From: Anatilimnocola floriformis
GTDB lineage: Bacteria; Planctomycetota; Planctomycetia; Pirellulales; Pirellulaceae
Direction: 5' to 3'
Assembly (NCBI RefSeq): GCF_024256385.1
Contig: NZ_JAMLFW010000001.1
Span: forward strand, 1,426,001 to 1,490,000
Length of the DNA: 64,000 nucleotides
Part shown: one piece after another, positions 51,214 to 58,791 of the stretch
Numbering within the stretch: the first letter of the stretch is position 1
How the letters are laid out: the number at the start of each line of letters is the position of its first letter
Notes under the pieces: model-generated
Seen by the model: only the letters and a program-made list of their open reading frames with translations
Told to the model about the DNA's origin: nothing
Databases searched by the model: none
Program-made: the position numbers and the translations under genes

Positions 51214-52071
51214 TTATTTCGGCGCACCCTCCACAGGATCAGCTGCCAGGAGCGAGGGCGGCTGTACGAGCGCTGCCTCAAACATCTTAAGCGTGTTGAC
51301 CAAGGTGTCGAATTCAAGCTTCGTGAGCTTTGACGGAACATTCAGCCATGCGACCTTGAGCGATGGCATCGTGATGGGCAAGTTAACGGTTTCGGCGACC
51401 ACCCCCATGCTCGGCATGATCGGGTTTGTCGGCAAGTGATAAGTCGTTGTCGTCATTTGATTTGGAAGCGGAGCTTGGTTTCGCCCCGCCGTATTTGGGT
51501 ATGACGTTGCTGAGTCGCTCGATTCATGCGAGTCCAGATCGTCATCATCGTCTTCAATTGTATCTGGTTCCGCGACGCGAGCATAGGCAACAGTTTGAGA
51601 CAACTGCCGTATGAACTTATCAACATGGGCATCATTGAACTCCATTTCGCGGATCAGAAACGCAGATAGCGAAGCATTTGACGGCAGGTGTCCACCGTAC
51701 TTTTCCCAGATCTTTCGATGTAGCGGGGGTGAAAGGGCAGCTGTCTTGATGGCCTTAAGCCGTTCCGGAGAAGACTCGTTTTCGGCAATCAGAATATCTA
51801 ACGCGAGATTTGACAGTCGCACCTGACGCGACTCAGTTCCGCCGTCTTCCTCGACCAAAAGGCCAAATTGCTTCAGCGCAGCAACTGCACGAAGTCCGCC
51901 GCTGCTTGCAGCCGTTTCGTAGCCGAAATGCTCGCAGACTACAACATCCACTGGGACTGCATGCCGTTTCTCGTGGCGGTAAATGACCGAAGCCTTTTCG
52001 ATTGCCTCTTGCAGATTGATTGATGGGTATGCTGGGCTGCGCAGTCGCTGTTTTTTCCGGTCGTCGGCCAT
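51214..52071 (-). CDS. Hypothetical protein, possible winged-helix N-terminus
   Basis: 285 residues from the ATG at 52071 (CAGGA 8-12 bases upstream). A start at 52116 is unlikely because the -10 element overlaps it. Residues about 10-110 (SINLQEAIEKASVIYRHE... GLRAVAALKQFGLLVEE... LSNLALDIL) look like a wHTH or SMC-associated helical domain; about 160-190 is very acidic (EDDDDDLDS). The C-terminal 60 residues (LKVAWLNVPSKLTKLEFDTLVNTLKMF) are helical. No known family. It could be a regulator of its own operon, whose promoter carries direct repeats. Confidence 0.6.
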   Translation of the reverse strand: MADDRKKQRLRSPAYPSINLQEAIEKASVIYRHEKRHAVPVDVVVCEHFGYETAASSGGLRAVAALKQFGLLVEEDGGTESRQVRLSNLALDILIAENESSPERLKAIKTAALSPPLHRKIWEKYGGHLPSNASLSAFLIREMEFNDAHVDKFIRQLSQTVAYARVAEPDTIEDDDDDLDSHESSDSATSYPNTAGRNQAPLPNQMTTTTYHLPTNPIMPSMGVVAETVNLPITMPSLKVAWLNVPSKLTKLEFDTLVNTLKMFEAALVQPPSLLAADPVEGAPK

Positions 52072-52114
52072 AAATAGATCCTGGTTGAGTTCCTGTCTGA
52101 TCGGTATCTGAGCC

Positions 52115-52159
52115 ATATCATTGCAGACAAAACAGATTTGTCAAGAAACATCGCAGACA
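52115..52159 (-). promoter_or_regulatory. Promoter with flanking direct repeats
   Basis: On the minus strand TTGACA (52144-52139) is followed after 18 bases by TGATAT (52120-52115). The plus-strand 11-mers CATTGCAGACA (52119-52129) and CATCGCAGACA (52149-52159) lie exactly 30 bases apart, one between the promoter hexamers and one just upstream, like a regulator's binding sites. Confidence 0.6.
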
Positions 52160-52373
52160 GGGGCTAGACTCGTGCCTCGACGACGGGTAAGATTTGGAAG
52201 TCGCAGCAATGGAAAGGATGGTGCGCGATGGCTAGAAGGGAACGCAGGATCAGCCAGTTGGTTGTCGCTGGTTGATCTGCCGCAGGCTCAGAAATGAGCG
52301 AGTCAGAAGAGGGGCCGGGACCGCAAATCGAGGCTACCCAAATCTGGCGAGATGACCTTTTTCAAGATCGTTA

Positions 52374-52472
52374 GAGTGGTGAATCGTTAATCCTGGTGCT
52401 GGTCGTGTCACCGACCAGATGACCGTCCAAAGGATCAGGACGGAGCTTCCAAAACTTCGCGATTCACCGCTC
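52374..52472. ncRNA. Candidate structured RNA
   Basis: A 13-bp outer stem (52374-52386 with 52460-52472, one T-G pair) encloses CTGGTCG/CGACCAG (52399-52405 with 52412-52418) and CCGTCC/GGACGG (52423-52428 with 52438-52443). This gives a three-helix junction. It lies in a 490-base gap (52160-52648) without a gene, next to a transposase module. Strand and transcription unknown. Confidence 0.4.
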
Positions 52473-52648
52473 GCTTTTGCTTGCTAGTGCAAACATGGCT
52501 TTTCACTATCATATACAGCCTCGCTTTTCGAGGCTATGGCGTCTCCGCTGATTTTGTGGAGACCGGCCCGCGTCTTGGTGGCGCAGCAGATTTATAAACT
52601 GCCGAAGGGTACGGCGTCGCCGTTGGGATCGTAACCCCCGCTCTCCGC

Positions 52649-52852
52649 TCAGCCCTTCTTGCTAAGCAATTCGCGAATGGCAATTGTGACCGCCTGTGAG
52701 CGGTTCCAACCCTCTTTCTCGCGTAGCTCATCGAGTTGTGCCACTACGTCACTCGGCACTGTAACGGCCACCAGAACGGCCTTTGCGTCAGGGTCAATTG
52801 GCTTCCGGCCAGCGCCCTTCCGTTTGCCGCCGTGCGCCTTTTTCTTCCCTAT
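52649..52852 (-). CDS. Ribbon-helix-helix DNA-binding protein with non-standard start
   Basis: About 67 residues. A basic N-terminus (GKKKAHGGKRKGAGRKPID) leads to a ParD/CopG-like RHH: AVLVAVTVPSDVVAQLDELR then EGWNRSQAVTIAIRELLSKKG. No ATG, GTG or TTG exists in the frame before the stop at 52883-52885. AAGGAG (52864-52859) stands exactly 6 bases before ATA at 52852, which I take as the start. It is divergent from the transposase, across a shared operator-like inverted repeat. It probably represses its own and the transposase promoter. Confidence 0.6.
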   Translation of the reverse strand: MGKKKAHGGKRKGAGRKPIDPDAKAVLVAVTVPSDVVAQLDELREKEGWNRSQAVTIAIRELLSKKG

Positions 52853-52879
52853 TTTCCACTCCTTGAAAGAAATATAATC

Positions 52880-52915
52880 GAATCATGTTGACGGCGAACA
52901 TGATTCTAATATAAT
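52880..52915 (+). promoter_or_regulatory. Strong promoter for the transposase overlapping a 10-bp inverted repeat
   Basis: TTGACG (52888-52893), 16 bases, TATAAT (52910-52915). GAATCATGTT (52880-52889) and AACATGATTC (52897-52906) are a perfect inverted repeat with a 7-base centre that covers the -35 region. The divergent RHH gene has TATATT at 52876-52871 just outside it. Confidence 0.75.
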
Positions 52916-53071
52916 AGAAATCAACGCGGGCCGGCAAGCCCACGAAAAAAGCCCAGTCCAACCCGGCAAGGTCGAACTGGGCCAGCAAAGAAAACCAGGC
53001 TGTTCGCCCGATTCCCCAGCGTAGTAACTGGAATCATAAGCGAGGCAGCCGCAACTTTGAAGGCTGTCCCT

Positions 53072-54085
53072 ATGATCGGTCTCCCAGAATGCAATCACCC
53101 CCGGAGCAAGAAGAGCGGGATGACGAAGTGCGGAACGCAGCGCTACAAGTGCTTGGAATGCGGTAAGCGGTTCACGCACAGCACGAAGGTGCTCAGCGGC
53201 ATGAGGCTTGGAGTTGAGAAGTCGGCGCAGGTCATCAGCATGCTTTGCGAAGGGTTGAGCATCCGTGCTACTTCGCGTTTGTCGGGTGTCTGCAAAGACA
53301 CGATTCTCGAATTGCTGCTGACCGTTGGCCAGCGCTGCAAGACATTCCTCGAAAACGTGATCGTCGGCCAGCCAGTGAAGGACGTGAGCGTCGACGAACT
53401 TTGGAGCTTCTGCATGATGAAGGAGCGGACCCGCAAGATTAACAGCCTGCCGGTTGGCAGCTGCGGTGACAACTACTGCTATGTCGGCTTCGAGCGCAAC
53501 ACGCGGCTCATCCTCGCTTGGCATTCAGGCGAGCGGACTCACCAGAACGGTTTGGAGTTCGTGCAGAAGCTCCAGCGGGCTTGCGAGAAAGGCCGCTGCC
53601 AGATCAGCAGCGACGGTTGGAAGCCCTACAAGCACCTGATCCCGAATCACTTCCCGAACGCCGACTACGGCATGGTCATCAAGATATTCGCGAGCGCTGG
53701 CGATCAGACCCGCTACAGCCCCGCGAAGATAGTCGAAATGAAACTGCGGACTATCGCTGGCAAGCCAGACGAGAGCCGCATGAACACCAGCCACAGCGAA
53801 CGTTTCAATCTGACGATTCGCATGGGCATGCGTCGGTTCACTCGGTTGACGAACGGCTTCAGCAAGTCGCACGAGCACCACGAAGCGGCCTTGGCTTTGT
53901 TCTTCATGCACTACAACTACGTCGCGATGCACGGCACGATTAAGTCGACGCCAGCACAAGCGGCAGGTCTGGCAGATCGGCAGTGGACGATTGCCGAAAT
54001 GATCGAAGCGGTTGGCACCTACGTGAAGCCTGAACCAAAGCGACCATCGATCATCGAAGCGATCGAGCGGATAGGCGACAACTAG
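53072..54085 (+). CDS. IS1-like DDE transposase
   Basis: 337 residues from the ATG at 53072 (GAAGG about 8 bases upstream); TTG 53057 is an alternative. The N-terminal zinc finger CNHP...KCGTQRYKCLECGKRF is typical of IS1-type InsA-like domains, followed by a HTH (LSIRATSRLSGVCKDTILELL). The DDE residues fit VSVDELWSF (about 109), ISSDGWKPYKHLI (about 186) and NTSHSERFNLTIRMG (about 243). The leader of 150 bases contains an imperfect hairpin near 52950-52985. It is one frame, without the IS1 frameshift. Confidence 0.85.
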   Translation: MIGLPECNHPRSKKSGMTKCGTQRYKCLECGKRFTHSTKVLSGMRLGVEKSAQVISMLCEGLSIRATSRLSGVCKDTILELLLTVGQRCKTFLENVIVGQPVKDVSVDELWSFCMMKERTRKINSLPVGSCGDNYCYVGFERNTRLILAWHSGERTHQNGLEFVQKLQRACEKGRCQISSDGWKPYKHLIPNHFPNADYGMVIKIFASAGDQTRYSPAKIVEMKLRTIAGKPDESRMNTSHSERFNLTIRMGMRRFTRLTNGFSKSHEHHEAALALFFMHYNYVAMHGTIKSTPAQAAGLADRQWTIAEMIEAVGTYVKPEPKRPSIIEAIERIGDN

Positions 54086-54095
54086 TCGCCAGTCG

Positions 54096-54123
54096 GCCCC
54101 GTCAGAAATGGCGGGGCTTTTTC
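54096..54123 (+). terminator. Rho-independent terminator of the transposase gene
   Basis: GCCCCGTC (54096-54103) pairs with GGCGGGGC (54110-54117, one T-G pair), followed by TTTTTC. It starts 10 bases after the transposase stop. Confidence 0.85.
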
Positions 54124-54157
54124 ATTTCTTGTGGTAAAATTATTTTCAGATTTTTCG

Positions 54158-54173
54158 CAGGTCCACTTAGTCG
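54158..54173. repeat. Possible right terminal inverted repeat
   Basis: CAGGTCCACTTAGTCG is the inverted counterpart of 50874-50889 (14 of 16 bases). It follows the transposase terminator by 35 bases, the usual place for an IS end. Confidence 0.4.
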
Positions 54174-54218
54174 ACCACTACCGGATTGTGTTTCCCAGGC
54201 GTGCAAGGTTAACCGCCC

Positions 54219-54355
54219 TTTTAGCCACCAGCTTTAGCTGGTGGTCCGAGCGCGCAGGGTGTCCGGCTTTAGCCATCAAGTCCTGCGGGACCCGTAGGAA
54301 TGGCTAAAGCCGGGTGCCTTGGTTTGCTGACCACCAGCTAAAGCTGGTGGCTAAG
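54219..54355. repeat. Three-hairpin REP-like element, copy 2
   Basis: TTTTAGCCACCAGCTTTAGC begins the element. CCGGCTTTAGCCAT pairs with ATGGCTAAAGCCGG in the centre, and CCACCAGCTAAAGCTGGTGG closes it. Same plan as 26107-26231, with a different central loop. Confidence 0.9.
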
Positions 54356-54735
54356 TGGAAAGAAGGCCACCACTGGTGGATAGTGGTTGCGGCAAGATGA
54401 GGGTTGTGAAACTCTCCTGCGACCGCGAGTTCGTTGTTGTGAGTTCCCTAAAAAACTGTTGTAGAACTGCCTCAGAACTGTTGTGAAAGATTTCTGCAGA
54501 AAATAAAGGTTGCGCCGGCGGCGTTCGCCGCAAGTAGTTGGCCGGAAATGGTTTTCGGCGGCAGTAAAGTGCGCAAGAGTCGAAATCGAGTTGCTGCGAA
54601 AGTGTTGTGAAAAAATTGCCGTACAAGTCAGCAGTTTGTGCTTAAATGCTGGCGGTTTCAGGCCTTGCGCAGAATGCGATTTTCGCGCAGAAGTGTTGTA
54701 TAACCGGCCGCGGATGAGAGCTTATGGCGGCGACC
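54356..54735. other. AT-richer non-coding stretch with repeated TGTTGT motifs
   Basis: TGTTGT(G/A)(A/G)AA-like motifs occur near 54433, 54457, 54477, 54602 and 54693. No frame here resembles protein. One inverted 9-mer, TTTTTCACA (about 54604-54612, minus strand), fits a DnaA-box consensus, but the others do not. Confidence 0.4.
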
Positions 54736-55065
54736 TTAGGCAGCGCGGCGGAAGCTGGCGACGGGGAGCAGCGTCGAGACGACGTGGGTCAGTTTGCCGT
54801 CGGCGTCGTAGAACTTGAGTTGGTTCTCTTCGACAAACCAGATGGCGTGGCCGCCTTCGCCGGTGAAGCGGCGGCCGCAGTAGTTGCCACCCTTGATGAG
54901 AATGCTCTCGCTGAATTCGCTGGGTTGCGGCATGCCCGCGCGGGCGAAGGCTTCGGCCACGAGGAGGCGCACGTGCTGAGTCATTTCCGCGTGAGGCATT
55001 TCGGTCACCGACTGAACGAGCATCCACAAACGACCCAAGCTGAACGTGGCAAAGGTCGCTGCCAT
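54736..55065 (-). CDS. Hypothetical protein
   Basis: 109 residues from a tentative ATG at 55065 (55023 also possible). The longer frame to 55233 overlaps the divergent gene's start and is unlikely throughout. The recognisable part runs from SVTEMPHAEMTQHVRLLVAEAF to GGNYCGRRFTGEGGHAIWFVEENQLKFYD, a small alpha/beta domain. No family recognised and no signal peptide. Probably a small cytoplasmic protein. Confidence 0.55.
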   Translation of the reverse strand: MAATFATFSLGRLWMLVQSVTEMPHAEMTQHVRLLVAEAFARAGMPQPSEFSESILIKGGNYCGRRFTGEGGHAIWFVEENQLKFYDADGKLTHVVSTLLPVASFRRAA

Positions 55066-55231
55066 CAATATCGGCGCAATCGCAGCGGCACATTCCGTTT
55101 TCGTTATCTGTTCCTTAACGTCCGCCCAGCTTACGCAGTCGGCCGATGTCTGCGAAACGCAAGCGATATGCTGGCAATGGTCGATGAAGAGAAATGACAC
55201 CTGAGATTCAGCAATTTGCGGAGTTTTTCTC

Positions 55232-55426
55232 ATGTCTGACGAAGCCCAACCAATTCGCCTGGCCGATCTGCACCCCGATGAGATTCAGGAGTTGCTGGAA
55301 GAGGCGGGAATCGAAGCGACCGAAGAGCAAGTGAAAATGATCTCGGCTTTTGTGGCCAGCGTTGGTGGTTTGGAAAACGCCCAAGGGCTGTTTGACGAGT
55401 TGAAGGAATTGCGGCCGGCCGCGTAG
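55232..55426 (+). CDS. Small acidic helical protein, unknown
   Basis: 64 residues, ATG at 55232 with CGGAG 10 bases upstream. Rich in Glu/Leu (HPDEIQELLEEAGIEATEEQ), likely two or three helices. No family recognised. It stands between the divergent hypothetical gene and the LRR lipoprotein gene and could share the latter's transcript. Confidence 0.65.
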   Translation: MSDEAQPIRLADLHPDEIQELLEEAGIEATEEQVKMISAFVASVGGLENAQGLFDELKELRPAA

Positions 55427-55563
55427 CGCTTGCGGCCTACCTGTTCGCCGCAGTTGTCGCGGAGTACTCTTTCCTGCTGCAAGCGGCGGCGGTTGTCTTT
55501 TTCTTGGGCTTGGACGAGCGGCCCGCGCTGTCGCGTGTCAACTTGTTGCGACTGGGTGCGACG

Positions 55564-56892
55564 GTGTCTTCTACCGAGAAACTTCGAGCTCAATATCTCG
55601 CACTCCTCGCCATCGTGGCGGCGGTTTGCTGCAGCGGTTGTCCCTCGCCAGAACCGAAGCGGTCCGGCTCGGCTGATCCAACTAAACCGCAATCGCCGAG
55701 CGCCTCGGCCAAAGATGACGCTGCTGCGATCGCTGCGCTCCAGGCCAAGGGCGTGACATTGAATCGCGACAAAGCCGGCAACATCGGTGAAGTGATTCTG
55801 TCTGCCGATTGCACCAACGACGATCTGAAGCACGTCGCCGCACTGCCGCACTGCACGACTCTCTCGGCCGCAGCGTCTGGCATTTCCGGCGCAGGTCTGG
55901 CCCATCTCAAGTGGCACCCTGGCCTGAAGATTTTACGTCTCGAGCAAAGCAGCATTCAAAACGAAGATGCTCAGCAACTGCTGGAGATTCCGAAGCTGGA
56001 TGATCTCGATCTGAGGAAAACCGCCTTCACCACGCCCGCTTTTGTGACATTGGCCAAGCATAAGGCGCTTCGCAAGATTCGCGCGCCGCAAACCAAGTTT
56101 GATAACGAATCGCTGAAAGCGATTGCGCCGATGAAGCAACTCGTGGCGCTCGACCTGAGCGATTGCGAACTCTTGACGGCTGTGGGATGTGCCGCGCTGG
56201 GCGACTTGCCAAACCTGGAAATGCTGAAGCTCTCGGGTAGCGGCATCGACGACGGGACGCTTGATTTCATCGTCCCGCTGAAGAAGCTCAAGGTGCTCGG
56301 CCTGGCTCAATCGTCGGTGACGAAAGTCGGGCTCGACAAACTGGAACAGCATCCAGCTTTGAAAAAGCTCGACCTGTATGGTTGCCCGAATGTGAATTCG
56401 GCGGCTCTCGAAAAGCTCGGTACGATTCCGAACCTCGAAACGCTCGTGCTGCGGAAGACGACCGTGGCGAATGACGGTATGACGTTTCTCGCGGGGCTGA
56501 AGAACCTGAGAGAGCTCGACCTATCGGAAACCAGCATCGGCACGGGTGCTGATTTTGCCGCGATCACGGCAGTGCAGAGCCTCGTCGATTTTAACGTCTG
56601 GTCAACCGGCTTCGGTGATGCTGATATGCCTGCGGTCGGCCAGCTGAAGAATCTGGAGAGGTTGAATCTCGACAAGACCAAGGTCACCGACGTCGGCCTG
56701 GAAAGCGTTCAGGGGCTGGAAAAGCTCGAGTACATTCACCTCGGCAAAACGACGATAACCGACCAAGGCCTGGCTCATTTGCAGGGGCTGAAAAAGTTGG
56801 AGACGGTGATCGTGACCGTCGTCCCGGGTGTGACCGACGATGGAGCGGCGGCGTTGAAAAAGGCGATTCCGGGTGTGAACGTGAAGCGTTGA
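55564..56892 (+). CDS. Leucine-rich-repeat lipoprotein
   Basis: 442 residues if it starts at GTG 55564, which places a lipoprotein signal (LALLAIVAAVCCSGC, Cys about 26) at the N-terminus. TTG 55504 is in frame but adds 20 residues before the signal. From about residue 95 there are some 14 LRRs of the bacterial cysteine-poor type (LKKLKVLGLAQSSVTKVGLDKL; LKNLERLNLDKTKVTDVGLESV). Similar to the repeats of the lactonase fusion at 14.8 kb. A membrane-anchored protein-binding protein; partner unknown. The amidase gene begins 11 bases later. Confidence 0.82.
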   Translation: MSSTEKLRAQYLALLAIVAAVCCSGCPSPEPKRSGSADPTKPQSPSASAKDDAAAIAALQAKGVTLNRDKAGNIGEVILSADCTNDDLKHVAALPHCTTLSAAASGISGAGLAHLKWHPGLKILRLEQSSIQNEDAQQLLEIPKLDDLDLRKTAFTTPAFVTLAKHKALRKIRAPQTKFDNESLKAIAPMKQLVALDLSDCELLTAVGCAALGDLPNLEMLKLSGSGIDDGTLDFIVPLKKLKVLGLAQSSVTKVGLDKLEQHPALKKLDLYGCPNVNSAALEKLGTIPNLETLVLRKTTVANDGMTFLAGLKNLRELDLSETSIGTGADFAAITAVQSLVDFNVWSTGFGDADMPAVGQLKNLERLNLDKTKVTDVGLESVQGLEKLEYIHLGKTTITDQGLAHLQGLKKLETVIVTVVPGVTDDGAAALKKAIPGVNVKR

Positions 56893-56903
56893 GATGGTGG
56901 AGC

Positions 56904-58520
56904 ATGGGTGATGGGGACTCACCAACATCTTGGAGTGCCAGCGACATCGCCCGGCGCATTGCTGCGCGAGAAATCAGCGCTCGCGAAGTGTGCGAGGCTT
57001 ACATCTCCCGCTGCGAGCAGACGCACAAAGCACTCAACGCTCTCGTCTGGAACCGCTTCGATGCGGCGCGCCAGGAAGCAACTGCCGTCGACGAAAAAAT
57101 AGCTCGCGGCGAAAAGCTCGGTCCGCTCGCCGGCGTGCCGATGACGATCAAGGAGAGCATGTATCTGCAGGGCTCGCCGACGTGCATCGGCTTGACGAAT
57201 CTGCGGGACAATATCGTTGGTGAAACGGGTGTGCTGGTCGCGCGATTGCAGCGCGCCGGCGCGATCATTCTCGGCAAGACCAACGTGCCGCAGTTGATGT
57301 TTTGGCACGAGTGCGATAACCCGGTCTACGGCCGGACGAATAATCCGTGGGACCTCGCTCGCACTTCGGGAGGCAGCACTGGCGGCGAAGGAGCCATCAT
57401 CGCTGCCGGCGGCTCGCCACTGGGCTTGGGTACCGATCTCGGCGGGAGCATTCGAGTTCCGTCAGCGTGGTGCGGCATTCATGGCTTGAAGCCGACATCG
57501 CGTCGGCTTCCTACGTCTGGCGCGCTTCGTACTTTTCGCGGCCTCGAAGCGATTCAAGTCGTTGCCGGTCCGATGGCGCGGCATGTCGAGGATTTGGAAC
57601 TCGCGCTGCAGGTTCTTGCCGATCACAGTGATGGGCTGTCGCTGAACGAAATTGAACCCTGGCCTTTGCGAGCGTCGCGCGAAGTCGATATTCGTAAGCT
57701 CAAGGTTGGTTTGTGGCTGAGCGATGATTGGGTACCTCCCTCGCCAGCGATTCGCCGCGCGGTGCTCGATGCTGCCGAGGTGCTGTGCTCGGAATACGAC
57801 GTTGAAATTGCTGTGCTCGATGATGTGGTGAAAGCAGCAGAGCCACGCTTCACGAATGGTAAAGAGATCTTGGAGCTCTACTGCCAATTGCTGGAAGCCG
57901 ACGGCAACGCTGATGTGCGGAAATTGGCCAAGGGAAGTCGGCTTGATTCGCGCGTGTCAAAGATGCTGCTGCTCGGTGGATTACGAAGTCCCGTGCGTGC
58001 GGTGGTCCGAAGTTTCTGCTGGCTGCTGGGCCAACGGCTGATGTATCAACTGATCGGCGCGAGTCGGCCGCAATCGACGGCCGAGCATTGGGAACGAGTC
58101 TACGAGCAACAGCAATTCATCCGCGGTTTTGCCGCACTGCTGGATGAGCAGCAAATCGATGTCATCTTGTCTCCGGCCTTCGGCGTTCCTGCGGCGCAGC
58201 ACGGCAAGCCGTTCGATTTGCTTCCCGCGGCGAGCTATACCTTTCTGCCGAACTTGCTCGGTTGGCCGGCAGGTGTGGTGTCGCTGTCGACGGTTCGTGA
58301 AGACGAGCAAGTGGGCCGTGCGCCGACTCGCGATATGGTGCTGAAACAAGCAGCCGCCGTCGATGCCGGCAGTGCGGGTTTGCCAGTGAGTGTGCAAGTG
58401 ATCGCGCGGCCGTGGCGAGAAGATATTGTCCTGGCAGTGATGGCGGCGCTGGAACGCGCGCTGCCACGTCCGCAGTTGTCCGCGGCGCATTTGGCTGCGA
58501 TGGGTGCGCGGTCTTCTTAG
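56904..58520 (+). CDS. Amidase-signature enzyme
   Basis: 538 residues from the ATG at 56904. The Ser-cisSer-Lys triad is visible: Lys in GVPMTIKESM (about 87), cis-Ser in ARTSGGSTGGEGA (about 163) and nucleophile Ser in GTDLGGSIRVPS (about 186). Length and C-terminal part resemble fatty-acid-amide-hydrolase-like members more than GatA (no GatBC nearby). No signal peptide, so probably cytoplasmic hydrolysis of an amide. It directly follows the LRR lipoprotein gene and may be co-transcribed. Confidence 0.88.
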   Translation: MGDGDSPTSWSASDIARRIAAREISAREVCEAYISRCEQTHKALNALVWNRFDAARQEATAVDEKIARGEKLGPLAGVPMTIKESMYLQGSPTCIGLTNLRDNIVGETGVLVARLQRAGAIILGKTNVPQLMFWHECDNPVYGRTNNPWDLARTSGGSTGGEGAIIAAGGSPLGLGTDLGGSIRVPSAWCGIHGLKPTSRRLPTSGALRTFRGLEAIQVVAGPMARHVEDLELALQVLADHSDGLSLNEIEPWPLRASREVDIRKLKVGLWLSDDWVPPSPAIRRAVLDAAEVLCSEYDVEIAVLDDVVKAAEPRFTNGKEILELYCQLLEADGNADVRKLAKGSRLDSRVSKMLLLGGLRSPVRAVVRSFCWLLGQRLMYQLIGASRPQSTAEHWERVYEQQQFIRGFAALLDEQQIDVILSPAFGVPAAQHGKPFDLLPAASYTFLPNLLGWPAGVVSLSTVREDEQVGRAPTRDMVLKQAAAVDAGSAGLPVSVQVIARPWREDIVLAVMAALERALPRPQLSAAHLAAMGARSS

Positions 58521-58740
58521 TCTTCCGCGCTGGCGGAAGAGTTGATCAAGATTTGCCACTTTCTAGCTGGCGAATTGAAAATATTTCCCGCAAATCGTGC
58601 TGGCATTGTCTCCATCGAAAGGTGTATAACTCTGAGTGGCCAATAGGTCGACGAAGTCGTGCGTAGCGTTTGGTTCTGTAGAATCGGTCGTTGCTCCCCT
58701 CGCCTGTTCCGTTTGGCGGACCTAGAGCGGTCCCTTTCAT

Positions 58741-58776
58741 CGGCCCTGAAAGTGAGTACGAGGGCCGGAGTTTTTT
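58741..58776 (+). promoter_or_regulatory. Terminator-like hairpin in the leader of the RRM gene
   Basis: CGGCCCT (58741-58747) pairs with AGGGCCG (58761-58767), then GAG and six T's (58771-58776), only 15 bases before the GTG start and directly before the AGGAG ribosome site. This has the form of a transcription attenuator. The remainder of 58521-58740 has no gene; TATAAC at about 58625 is a possible -10. Confidence 0.65.
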
Positions 58777-58791
58777 GTCAGGAGTTGTGCG

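Noticed and set aside
52374-52472. Integron attC site or retron RNA
   Set aside because: The ends do not have the RYYYAAC/GTTRRRY core, and neither an integrase nor a reverse transcriptase gene is in the window.
54420-54700. Possible replication origin (DnaA-box-like TTTTTCACA and AT-rich sequence)
   Set aside because: Only one of the repeated motifs fits the DnaA-box consensus, there is no clear unwinding region, and no dnaA, dnaN or rep gene is near.
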